64,000 nt of DNA from the NCBI GenBank assembly GCA_030847615.1, contig JAUMIR010000001.1:438518687-438582686 (forward strand), written 5' to 3'. Positions 34,706-44,165 of the stretch are shown piece by piece; within the stretch, counting starts at the first letter, position 1; each line of letters begins with the position of its first letter. Source of the stretch: Gambelia wislizenii. Taxonomy: Eukaryota > Chordata > Lepidosauria > Squamata > Crotaphytidae. The notes below the pieces were generated by a model. The model was not told the origin of the DNA. It ran no database searches and saw nothing but the letters and a program-made list of their open reading frames with translations. The position numbers were made by a program, and so were the translations under genes.

Positions 34706-34929
34706 ACACCCATGATGTACAGTGTTATCTTTCTGTCAGCCTTCCCATCTTTATTATCCTAGAACTTGAAACTGTAACAGTGAAGTCCAGTTTACACGTT
34801 CCCTCCAACCGAGCATGCTTTTTACTTGGTGTAGATGTAGAAGAGATGTTTCTCCATCAGCAATACACATAAGGCAATATTAACCTGCACAGAATCACAA
34901 GCAGGTGGACAGATGCCATCTAGGAACCC

Positions 34930-35020
34930 ATGGCTCTGAGTTTGTAGTACCTGAGCAGGGCTGTTGATACCAGGATGTATTGGAGGTCTCTCATTCATAG
35001 GGAATTTAAGCAGTGTAGCT
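34930..35020 (+). mobile_element. Bov-B-type 3' fragment
   Basis: GTACCTGAGCAGGGCTGTTG followed by GGAGGTCTCTCATTCATAGG matches the region just before the Bov-B terminus. Confidence 0.65.
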
Positions 35021-35058
35021 TGTCATGTAAAGGGAGAAACCTGCTGTGATCCAAAGTA

Positions 35059-35289
35059 CTGTTGTCCCTCCATATCCACGGATTTGGTATCCAGAGATTT
35101 AAGTATTCACGTCTTGAAAATATTCTTTAAAAAGTAATAATCCCAAAAAGCAAACCTTAATTTTGCCATCTTATATAAGGAACACCATTTTGCTATGCCA
35201 TTGCATACAATGGGACATGAGTATTCACAGATGTTGGTATCCACGGGAGGTCCTGGAACCAAACCCCAGCGAATATGAAGGGACAACTG
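35059..35289. mobile_element. Tigger-like MITE
   Basis: Ends CTGTTGTCCCTCCATATCC and the complement of CAGTTGTCCCTTCATAT, with TA at 35057-35058 and 35290-35291. Internal CATTGCATACAATGGGACAT is the reverse orientation of the motif in 26292 and 53250. 231 bases, no ORF. Confidence 0.87.
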
Positions 35290-35308
35290 TATTATACAAT
35301 GCTTATGT

Positions 35309-35362
35309 ACAGCATAAGCATTGGATAATGTTTCTACAGCATAAGCATTGGATAATGTTTCT
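35309..35362. repeat. Exact 27-bp tandem duplication
   Basis: ACAGCATAAGCATTGGATAA plus seven more bases occurs twice without a difference (35309-35335 and 35336-35362), directly right of the Tigger-like MITE. Confidence 0.95.
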
Positions 35363-36054
35363 GGAGACTGTATCCTCAAGCCTTAGACCAGAGATTGGCA
35401 ATTGAAAATGTGATGCCAGCGTGAGGCGGTCTGTCCCTATGACCACTGTCGGGCTGCACTGTATGTTCCAGGTTTCAGACAATCTCTAAAAATTGGCTGA
35501 TTTTGAACTTTTTGGCGAGGGGACACAAAACACTATTTTTTGATGCTTGGAGTGTGTTTGCTGGCCAAAAAATGCCTTTATTTAGTTAGTTACATAGGTA
35601 TTCAGTTTGTATCCCCCCTTTCTCCCAGCTTAGGATCCAAAGCAACTTTTTATGTGCATGTCCTGACCTAATTCTTTGGTATGTCCTCACCAAATTATTT
35701 TCAGTACTATTTAGTTTTCCTTTCCCTTCATCTGTTCTTTTTATTTCTTCACACACACACACCCTGCTAGCAAACCTTTACTGTGTAATAAAAGTTGCTG
35801 TTGCTCTTGTAGTAGCGGCTCCTGCTTCTGAATCTTTAGGGTTCCTCTGAGCTCTGAATCTGCACTTATGTTGTTCAGTTATTACAAATGCAAATACTGT
35901 ATGCAATTTACTCTTTCTGTACAATGACATGCTGGAGGACCAGAACAATGTGAGTACTGAAGAGTGCTTTGCTGCTGTTCTGTGGGTCAGTAATACCACC
36001 CAAGCCTCTGCTTTGCCATTAAATTTGATTTTCTTTTCTTTTTTATGTTGTATG
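35363..36054. other. Sequence with possible minus-strand LINE tail
   Basis: Around 35600-35645 TTGTATCCCCCCTTTCTCCC recalls the antisense L2-type 3' end. A (CA)n run sits at 35748-35762. No gene is recognised. Confidence 0.45.
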
Positions 36055-36063
36055 TTCATAGAA

Positions 36064-36600
36064 TCATAGAATTGTAGAGTTGGAAGAGACCACGAGGGCC
36101 ATCCAGTCCAACCCCCTGCCACTCAGGAAATCACGATCAAAGCATCCCGGACAGATGGCCATCCAGCCTCTGTTTAAAGACCTCCAAGGAAGGAGACCCC
36201 ACCACGCTCCGAGGGAGGGCGTTCCATGCCGAACAGCTCTTACTGTCAAAAAGTTCCTCCTAATGTTGAGGTGGAATCTCTGTTCCTGGAGCTTGCATCC
36301 ATTGCTCCGTGTTCCAGTCTCTGGAGCAGCAGAAAACAAGCCTGCTCCATCCTCAACGTGACACCCCTTCAAATACTTAAACAGGGCTATCATATCGCCT
36401 CTTAACCATCTTTTTTCCAGGCTAAACATACCCAGCTCCCTAATTCTCTCCTCACAAGGCATGGTTTCCAGACCTTTCACCATTTTAGTCGCCCTCCTCT
36501 GGACAAGCTCCAATTGGTCAATATCCTTTTTTGAATTGTGGTGCCCAGACCTGGACACAGTATTCTAGGTGAGGTCTGATCAAGGCAGAATAGAGCAGCA
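36064..36600 (-). pseudogene. CR1 ORF2 C-terminal part, frameshifted
   Basis: The C-terminal region carries [20 protein letters not shown], then GMFSLEKRWLRGDMIAL and FSAAPETGTRSNG, all typical of the CR1 tail. It is in a different frame from the polymerase. The sequence between 36600 and 36535 encodes [15 protein letters not shown] in a third frame. One disruption therefore lies just after NIAALF near 36600, and another in the A run near 36535. This part would follow the thumb in an intact protein. Confidence 0.88.
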
Positions 36601-38027
36601 ATATTATTTTCCCTTGATCTAGACACTATACTTCTATTGATGCAGCCCAAAATCGCATTGGCCTTTTTAGCTGCTGCATCACACTGTTGACTCATGTTCA
36701 ACTTCTGGTCTACTAGGACTCCTAGATCCCTTTCGCACGTAGTCTCGTTCAGCCAGGTCTCCCCCATCCTATATCTATGCATTTCATTTTTCCAACCAAA
36801 GTGCAGTACCTTACATTTCTCCGTATTGAATTTAATTTTGTTAGCTTTGGCCCAGCTCTCCAGTCTATCCAGGTCATTTTGAATTTTGATCCTGTCCTCT
36901 AGGGTATTAGCTACTCCTCCTAATTTGGTGTCATCTGCAAATTTGATAAGTATGCTCCTAATTCCCTCATCCAAGTCATTGATAAGGATGTTGAATAGCA
37001 CTGGGCCCAGGACAGAACCCTGTGGCACCCCACTGGTCACATCTTTCCAAGAGGAAGAGGAGCCACTGCTGAGCACCCTTTGGGTTTGGCCGGTCAACCA
37101 ATTACAAATCCATTTAACAGTTAACTTGTCTAGCCCACATTTTACAAGCTTGTTTACAAGAATGTCATGGGGAACCTTGTCAAAGGCCTTACTGAAATCA
37201 AGGTATGCAATATCCACAGCATTCCCTTCATCTACCAAGCTGGTAATTTTATCAAAAAAAGAGATCAGATTAGTCTGGCATGACTTGTTTCTCTGAAACC
37301 CATATTGACTTTTTGTAATTATGGTATTGCCTTCTAAATGTTCACTGACTCTCTGTTTAATGATCTGCTCTAGAATCTTCCCTGGTATTGATGTCAGACT
37401 AACTGGACGATAATTGTTGGGATCCTCTTTTTTCCCCTTTTTGAAGATGGGGACAATGTTTGCCCTCCTCCAGTCTGCTGGGACTTCTCCTGTTCTCCAG
37501 GAGTTCTCAAAGATTATTGCCAATGCCTCTGAGATTACATTTGCCAGCTCTTTTAATACTCTTGGATGTAGTTCATCTGGTCCTAGAGATTTAAATTCAT
37601 TTAGATTAAGAAGGTATTCCTGTACTACCTCTTTGCTTATTCTGTGCTGGATTTCCCCTATTGTGTCCTCTGTTCCATTATCCTCAGGTGGGTCACCCTT
37701 TTCCTTTTCTGAAAACACTGAGGCAAAGAAGGTGTTGAGTAATTCTGCCTTTCCTCTTTCCCCTGTTAGCGTTTTGCCATCTTCTCCACTTAATGACCCT
37801 ACCATTTCCTTCTTCCTCCTTTTTCTGCGGACATACCCCAAAAATCCCTTTTTATTGTTCTTAACCTCTCTAGGAAGCCTGAGCTCATTCTGCGCTTTAG
37901 CTTTTCTGACTTTACTCCTACATGTGTTCGCTATCTGTTTGAATTCTTCTTTGGTGATTTCCCCCTTTTTCCACTTCCTATACATGTTCCGTTTAAAATT
38001 TAGCTCCGTTGAAAGTTCTTTAGTCAT
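36477..38027 (-). pseudogene. CR1 ORF2 reverse transcriptase region
   Basis: This 516-codon open frame contains an uninterrupted polymerase core. The fingers show VPIFKKGKKEDPNNYRPVSL (residues 192-211). Motif A is YLDFSKAFD (275-283), motif B SGVPQGSVLGP (332-342) and motif C FADD (363-366), with KCKVLHFG later. The catalytic Asp of motif A and both Asp of FADD are present. In complete CR1 elements this region is fused downstream of the endonuclease. Here it starts with an ATG that overlaps the endonuclease stop as ATGA. The last 30 or so codons are out of the real frame. The reading is normal for CR1 but cannot give a full ORF2 product. Confidence 0.93.
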
Positions 38028-38956
38028 ACATCCTGGTTTCTTGAGACACCTCCCATTTTTCTTCCTCGATTGGTATTGTTTGAAATTGTGCCTTCAGTAT
38101 CTCCCTTTTGAGAAAGTCCCATCCGTATTGAGGTCTCTTCTCTTTTACTATTCCTGACCATGGGATCAACCCCCAGTATTTCCCTGAGTTTATTGAAATC
38201 AGCTCTCCTAAAGTCAAGAATGTGTGTCTGACTATGCCTGGCTTCTCCTTTCCATTGTATAACAAACTCCAGGAGAACATGATTACTCTCACCTAACGAT
38301 CCCACCACTTGCACCCCATTAACCAGGTCATCCCTGTTGGTTAGGATCAGATCTAAAATAGCTGACCCCCTTGTTGCCTCTTCCACCTTTTGGATAATAA
38401 AATTGTCGTCCAGGGAAGTAAGGAATTTGCTAGACCTTGAAGTTTTGGTTGAGTTAGATTTCCAGCAAATATTAGGATAGTTGAAGTCACCCATCACTAC
38501 TACATCTCTCCTTTCTCTCTGTGTGTTCATCTGTTCTAGAAAGGCATCATCCAATTCCTCCATCTGACTTGGAGGTCTGTAGTAGAGTCCCAGAATAACA
38601 TCCCTGTTGTTTCCCTCCCCTTTAATTTTTATCCAGATGCTCTCCACCTGGCTTCCAGTATTTATGTCAAGGATCTCTTCACTGGTATAAATATCCCTGA
38701 CGTATAATGCTATTCCTCCTCCTTTCCTGTTTGGCCTGTTTCTCTTATAAAGTTTATACCCCTCTATTCCTACATTCCAATCATGCGACGCATCCCACCA
38801 GGTTTCAGTAATGCCTATTATATCATATTTGTTTTGTAGTGCTCGGAGTTCAAGTTCATCTTGCTTATTTCCCATGCTCTGTGCATTAGTGTAGAGACAT
38901 CTAAGACCATGTGTTCCCTTTACTTGCTGCATGTGCAAGTTTTTTTTGCCTCCCAC
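38024..38956 (-). pseudogene. CR1 ORF2 apurinic-like endonuclease region
   Basis: The 310-codon frame is the N-terminal endonuclease of CR1 ORF2. It shows TNAQS (23-27), ITETWW with the catalytic Glu (49-54), GGGIALYVRD, YYRPPSQ, and GDFNYPNICW with Asp and Asn (156-165). Near residues 224-226 it reads SNH where the family has S-D-H. The older CR1 at 3720 keeps TDH, so the Asp to Asn change is likely a mutation. The frame ends in TGA overlapping the next ATG. The start follows the ORF1 stop by 33 bases. Confidence 0.92.
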
Positions 38957-38989
38957 TGTTGGGTCCTTGCACTGTTTGCCTTGTTCCTT

Positions 38990-39178
38990 CTATGACAGTT
39001 TGACTATTTTCTCCAGCCCTTTTGCCTTCCAGAATACTATCTCCCTCCCCCATATGTCTAAGTTTAAAGCCCTCCTGATCAAATTCTTGAGACTGTAGGC
39101 AAAAATGTTTCTGCCAACTGTCATGAGATGCACCCCATCTCTTGCCAGAAGTCCCCCCTCATGGAAGCGCAGTACACG
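38990..39178 (-). pseudogene. CR1 ORF1 C-terminal (esterase-like) fragment
   Basis: The reading FHEGGLLARDGVHLMTVGRN followed by an IRRALNL segment matches the end of the esterase domain carried by CR1 ORF1. The DGVHL stretch supplies the Asp-x-x-His catalytic pair known from that domain family. The rest of ORF1 is missing because the element is truncated at about 39178. The stop lies at 38990, 33 bases ahead of the endonuclease start. The upstream part of the same open frame belongs to other sequence. Confidence 0.75.
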
Positions 39179-39300
39179 TTGAGTATCCCTTATCCGGAAT
39201 TCCAAAAACCAGAATGCTCCAAAATTCAAAAGTTTTTGAGCTACAATATGTACCTCTGCTGTGTTTGCGATGCAGCTGGTGAGAGATGTGAAGATCTGTG
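39179..39300. mobile_element. Tigger-like DNA transposon fragment (tentative)
   Basis: TTGAGTATCCCTTATCC at 39179 followed by GGAATTCCAAAAACCAGAAT resembles an end of a Tigger-type element. No partner end or TA duplication was found. It directly abuts the CR1 5' truncation. Confidence 0.5.
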
Positions 39301-39453
39301 AAATGGTAGATATCCATACCTCCTGCCATTTCACAGCTTATCACATCTCTCTTCAGCTGAACGAATGAGGAGTGCTGCAGCCACCAGCTCAAAGGCAGAG
39401 GCAGGCAGCTGGTGGCCCTGTCGCCGCTGCCACTGACACCAACACTACTGGAG
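39301..39453. other. Sequence without recognised features
   Basis: No gene or repeat recognised. Contains GCAGC-rich motifs. Confidence 0.4.
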
Positions 39454-39605
39454 TTCATAGAATCATAGAGTTGAAAGAGACCACAAGGACCATCCAGTCC
39501 AACCCTCTGCCATGCAGAAATACGGAATCAAATCATTCCTGAGAGATGGCCATCCAGCCTCTGTTTAAAAACCTCCAAAGCAGACTCTACCACTTGGCTA
39601 GGAAA
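39454..39605 (-). mobile_element. CR1 3'-end fragment
   Basis: Begins TTCATAGAATCATAGAGTTG and runs through CATCCAGTCCAACCCTCTGC to AAAACCTCCAAAG, colinear with 36057-36190. Confidence 0.9.
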
Positions 39606-41690
39606 GGCACTAACTGGGATATATGCTCCTGTGGTGGAAGCAGTGGGGAGAGGAGAGTGGGGATCTTTTTTGGCATGGGTTTCTCCTCTGGGCCAAGTCT
39701 GGAGATGATCATCAGCCACCTCAGTTGGCATGTCCCGCTCTAGACATTGCTTCAGCTGAGGGATGGTGGTAGAGGAGTAGCAGCAGCCGAAGCTACTGCA
39801 GCCACTGCTTATACAAAGTTGGGCTACAAACTCAGCTGTGCCATCTCCTTGTTCTACTGTCCAGTGTCATGCAGGTCCCACACATATCCATTGCACACTG
39901 CTTTGCAGGCAAACTCATATGATGTATGTGCCTCATTTACACCAGTTAGTTACTTCTGGTGTTTACAAAAAGATACTGTTTCTTGTATGTTATACTGCCC
40001 CACTCATGGGCTGAATGAGTGAGCGAGTGAGTGAGCAAAATCAGAGTGAGTCAGAACTAGCATCCCTGGTACCTTCTAAACCACAGTAAGACACTAGTTT
40101 TCATTTTATTTAATTCTAATGTGTTGCTCAAGTGTACTTACAGTCACTGCAGTAGTGGAAGGATAGGCACAATAGCTGCACCTACAGTTTCTCCCTGGTT
40201 CCATCTCTGGTTAAACTGCCCCCTGCCCTACCCTCTGTCCTACCAGCCTCAGTGAGCATCAGCTGCCACTGTTCAATGTAGTTTTGATGAGATTCACTTC
40301 TCTCTATAAAATATGATTCTTTGATTTAATACTTGTTTCTTGGAATGACATAAAGCAAATAAACTTCAAAAAAATGTCATGGCCCTTGGGCCCATTTTAT
40401 CTAGGGGAAAGGAGGAGGCTATTCTTCCATCCTGCACAGCTTACATACACATAAACCTTATTTTGCATTAAGACATAAAGTAATGCCTTCAATATGCAGT
40501 ATCAGTTATCTTAGATTAGAGATGGAAAACATGTGGCCTTCCAGATATTGAGGGAGTAGTTGCTTTATTTGCAAATATACAAGTGTGTAAAATAAGTGCT
40601 GTCTAGCAGCAACATGCTCTTACTAAGTAGGAAATCTGCCACGCCACATTGTACTCCAGAGATGTGTTCCATACCTGCAAGTCGCTTCTGACAGATATCA
40701 CAAGCCTCCCCTCTCCCCACCTTTCATTCTCTCCTTGCTGTTCACCCCCCTCCTTTCAGCTGTGGAGGGATAGGTTGTCCCACCTTTACACCAAGATCTC
40801 ATGGGGTTCTAGCTCAAAACAATGAGAACAGTTGCAAACTGTCTCCAAGCTATTAGCTGCCATTAAGTAAATATCATCCAGCCAGCCTGTCCAATTAATA
40901 TGAAGTCTCCCTAATAAAGGAATAGCCACTGACATGTCTGAAACTACCACCATCACCATTGTGACTGCTGTTCTTTTTGTTGTGTTTCTCCTCCTCCTCC
41001 TCCTCTTGACCATCTTTCTCTTCTTCCTCTTGTTATTCAGTGTTGTTGAACTCTCTTAGCTGTGCTAAGGACTAGGAATACCAGCTAACGGGGTTTGGGA
41101 TGTACGTGCTAGAAAATATATCCATATGCATGCCTAGTGGGGCTTGATATGAACAGGTAGAAGATGCCACACCATAATTTTTCCTTTCTATGCCTGCAGG
41201 CAGTGTGGAAAACCTGGTGCAATGCAAGCTCATGCTGTGGCTGCTTCCCATGCCAGTTTTTTGTCCTCATAAACTTATTGAGGATGGGCATGGTGACTAT
41301 ATGGGCTGTACCAGTGGTTTCATTTTACTATACAAGGCCATGATGGAGAGGTTCCCATGCTACTAGGGTAACATAAGTATAGGGCCACTGAGTGGGGTGG
41401 TGGAATATTACCACAGCAGAATGGACCACCTCCTCAGACTCTAGGTGTGGAGTCATGTTTTTGATGCTTTCTCTACATAAAAATCCTGCAAGTAGAAAAC
41501 CAGCGTAGTAGTGAGGTGGCTGAATATTTTTTTCTGATTTTTTTTTCTTCAAGGAAACGAGAATACAGTACATCAACCATATTTAACTTGAACTGGCACC
41601 ATCTGCTTTACTCTCTCAGGCTTCCACTACCTCATTCTGCTCCACATGTATACTAATCTTAACTGTAATAATTGGAAACAGTAGTTGTTG
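39606..41690. other. Sequence without recognised gene
   Basis: A GAGT-rich run lies at 40016-40037 and a CTC run at 40989-41008. Short reading frames here show no family resemblance. Around 40520-40560 GGAAAACATGTGGCCTTCCA recalls the 5' end of a hAT-like MITE. Confidence 0.45.
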
Positions 41691-41692
41691 TT

Positions 41693-41775
41693 ATGTGCCT
41701 TTGAGTTGACTCTGACTTATGGCAACCGTATTATACAATTTTTTCAGTGAGATTTATTCAGAGGAATATAGTTAA
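41693..41775 (-). mobile_element. SINE/Bov-B-like 3' tail
   Basis: TTGTTGTTATGTGCCTTTGA followed by GTTGACTCTGACTTATGGCA is the antisense of the tail at 32405-32450. Confidence 0.65.
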
Positions 41776-41869
41776 TGGTGAAGAATGATCGGAACTGTAG
41801 TCTAACAACATCTGAAGGACTGCCTAATTCCTTCCCCTGGTGTAGACACTGTGAGGTTTTATGGGGAAA

Positions 41870-41870
<1 letters not shown>

Positions 41871-41911
<41 letters not shown>

Positions 41912-43010
41912 TTTATTTATATACCGCCCATTGGTAACCCCATCAGGGCAGTTAACAACATTAAAACACCATACAAAGTAAAACAGTATACTCCCTTTCC
42001 CCCCCTTAAAAAGTTATTAACTCAAATTACAAATTAAAACAACAATTAAAACACTTAATAAAACACATACATACATTTAACAATAACAGTAGACCCCCAA
42101 CGATATTCAGTTCCCTTAACAAAGGAGGCTGTGGGGACTCTTCTGAAGGAGGGGGGGGTTCCCGAGGCCAGGATAATCTATTCTGGAAAGGCCTGCCCGA
42201 AAAGATCCGTCTTGACAGCCGTCTTGGCAGGTAGCTGAAAGCCTCGACTTTTGAGGCTATAGCAAATTCCTCCCAGAGGACCAGAGTGTGTGGGGAGGAT
42301 TATAGGGGAGGAGGCGGTCCCTGAGATAGCTTGGACCCAAGCCATTTAGGGCTTTAAAAGTGATAACCTTGTACTGGGCCCAGAAACCAATAGACAGCCA
42401 GTGGAGGGACCTCAAAACCAGAGTGATGTGGTCCCTCCTAGATGTTCCTGAAACAAGCCTGGCCACCATATTTTGTACTAACTGTAGTTTCTGAACCAAG
42501 CACAAGGGTAGCCCCATGTAGAGCACATTACAGAAGTCTAGGCGTGAGGTTACCAGCATGTGAACGATGGTCTCGAGGTCCCTTGCTTCCAGAAAAGGGT
42601 GCAGCTGGCGTATCAGCCGAAGCTGATAACAGGCGCTCCTGACTGTCTTATTTACCTGATTTATCATCAGGAGCGACGAGTCAAGGAGCACCCCCAGACT
42701 GTGAACACAGTCACTGGAGGAGAGTGTGATCTCATCCAGGACTGGAGGTTGCAACCCAATTCTTGGTTTTGGGGCTGCTACCATGAGCACCTCCGTCTTG
42801 TCTGGATTCAGTTTCAATCTGTTTTTCCTCATCCAGCCCATTACCGCCCAAAGACATTCATTGAGAGAAGAGATTTCATTGGAATTCGAGGCCGACGACC
42901 GATATACGGAGAAATAGATCTGAATGTCATCAACATATTAATAATACCCAGCTCCATAACTCCGAATAATCTTACCCAGAGACTTCATATAGATGTTAAA
43001 TAAGTGATTT
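41871..43010 (-). mobile_element. L2 LINE, 5'-truncated, with (TTA)n tail
   Basis: The plus strand starts with a (TAA)n run at 41871-41908 and TTTATTTATATACCGCCC, the antisense L2 3' terminus. It then continues through the 3' region into the ORF2 C-terminus and ends near 43010 in the polymerase domain. Confidence 0.9.
42257..42841 (-). pseudogene. L2 ORF2 C-terminal region
   Basis: 194 open codons read WMRKNRLKLNPDKTEVLMVA, then a SLGVLLDSSL stretch, then LVTSRLDFCNVLYMGLP, then LHWLSI and LRDRLLPYNPP. This is the post-catalytic palm, thumb and tail of L2 ORF2, in better condition than the copy at 2377. The FADD motif and everything upstream are out of this frame or missing. The start methionine is not a true start. 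Confidence 0.88.
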
Positions 43011-43667
43011 TTAAAGAGATGGAGTAAATCAGTTTAGAACTGAAAACTGGTAGTATATGAATTAAAAACGTTGGAGATTATGAGATGTGGTAGAATATGG
43101 CAAAAATCACGTCCCAAACCACATCAGAAGAACAAGAGGAGAACAGGAAGGAACATTATCAGATGGTTCCTGAGGCGTTGCCCTGCTGTGGATGAGGCTT
43201 CCCTTTTTTTATTGATGGGGACAAGCCACCAATAAAAAGGGACACCTTATTCACACCTGCACTTTGCCCCTGGGATGCCGAAGGATGTTGTTGTCTAATA
43301 ATATCCCCCATTCGTGTTCTCATCACAATCTTCTGACACAGTTTTTGCTGTGACTGATAATCTCCTAAATCCTGAAAGAGCAGATGGCATAGAGAAAATA
43401 GAGAAGAGAGTATAGATCAAAGAATATGCCTCTGTGACCTATATTTTGTTTAGTTTCATGATAATCCTTTGAATAAGTCTCCCAAACATGGGGGTCCAGG
43501 GTGGGGGGATTGTGCAGCCCTCCATATGTTATTAATTACAACTTACAGCATTCCTCGCCATTGGCTAGGGCTACATGGGAGTTGTTGTCCAACAAAATTT
43601 CTCATGCATGCTGTGGTGGAAGGGTAAGTCTTCTCCATGGCCAGCCATAAAACATAGACCTCCGGCC
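43011..43667. other. Unrecognised sequence with a possible hAT-like fragment
   Basis: Near 43490-43620 GGGGGTCCAGGGTGG and GGGAGTTGTTGTCCAACAAA recall a hAT-like MITE. Nothing else recognised. Confidence 0.4.
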
Positions 43668-44165
43668 TTTCTCTCTCTCTGGCTTTTCTTCGCAAACCAA
43701 GATTCAGGAAGGACTCATCCCGCGATTTCTGCAAGAGCGCTGATGACTGAAAAAGCCAATCCAAGATAAACAAGTCCGGTTACAGAAAGCACAGCAGAGG
43801 GTCTCCTTGGGTGATGCTTCCAGGTTGTGATTCTTTCTGCGTTGTTGTTTCTCTTCAAGACTTGTTCGGCGTGAGTTCTCAAATAAAGCTAAAGCACTGT
43901 GGATAGTACATCTCCATGCATCCTGATGTGAAGCCAGGGCAGACTATTGTTGGCGATCAATTTGGCCGAGCCTGAGGTTGTTTCAGGGAATCCTTGTATC
44001 GCTTTTTTGTAGCACCCCTCTTACGCTGACTCGTGGTGAGTTCACTGTAGAGTACTATTTTGGGGAGGCAATGGTCCTCCATCCTAGAAACATGCCCTGC
44101 CCAGAGCAGCTGTGTTCTCAATATCATGGCCTCAAAGCTGGTGATCTTGCTTGCTCAAGAACAGC
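43668..44165 (-). mobile_element. Zinc-finger LINE copy 3 (3' part)
   Basis: The same 3' segment as copy 1, 5'-truncated near 44165, with several small indels. At the diagnostic codon (43845-43847, minus) it reads CAA instead of CGA, the other-strand outcome of CpG decay. The 3' end again has CCAGAGAGAG. Confidence 0.85.

Larger units (their letters stand above)
36055..39178 (-). mobile_element. CR1 LINE, 3.1 kb, nearly full ORF2
   Basis: The largest element in the window. Its 3' end is the antisense of ATTCTATGATTCTATGA at 36057-36073, the CR1 terminal repeat. Upstream it holds ORF2 (reverse transcriptase then endonuclease when read on plus) and the last part of ORF1 at 38990-39178. It is 5'-truncated at about 39178. 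At least three frame disruptions break ORF2: one at 38024 and two near 36535-36600. It is the youngest-looking CR1 here. Confidence 0.95.

Noticed and set aside
37414..38157. 247-codon plus-strand ORF
   Set aside because: Antisense shadow of the CR1 ORF2 coding sequence on the minus strand.
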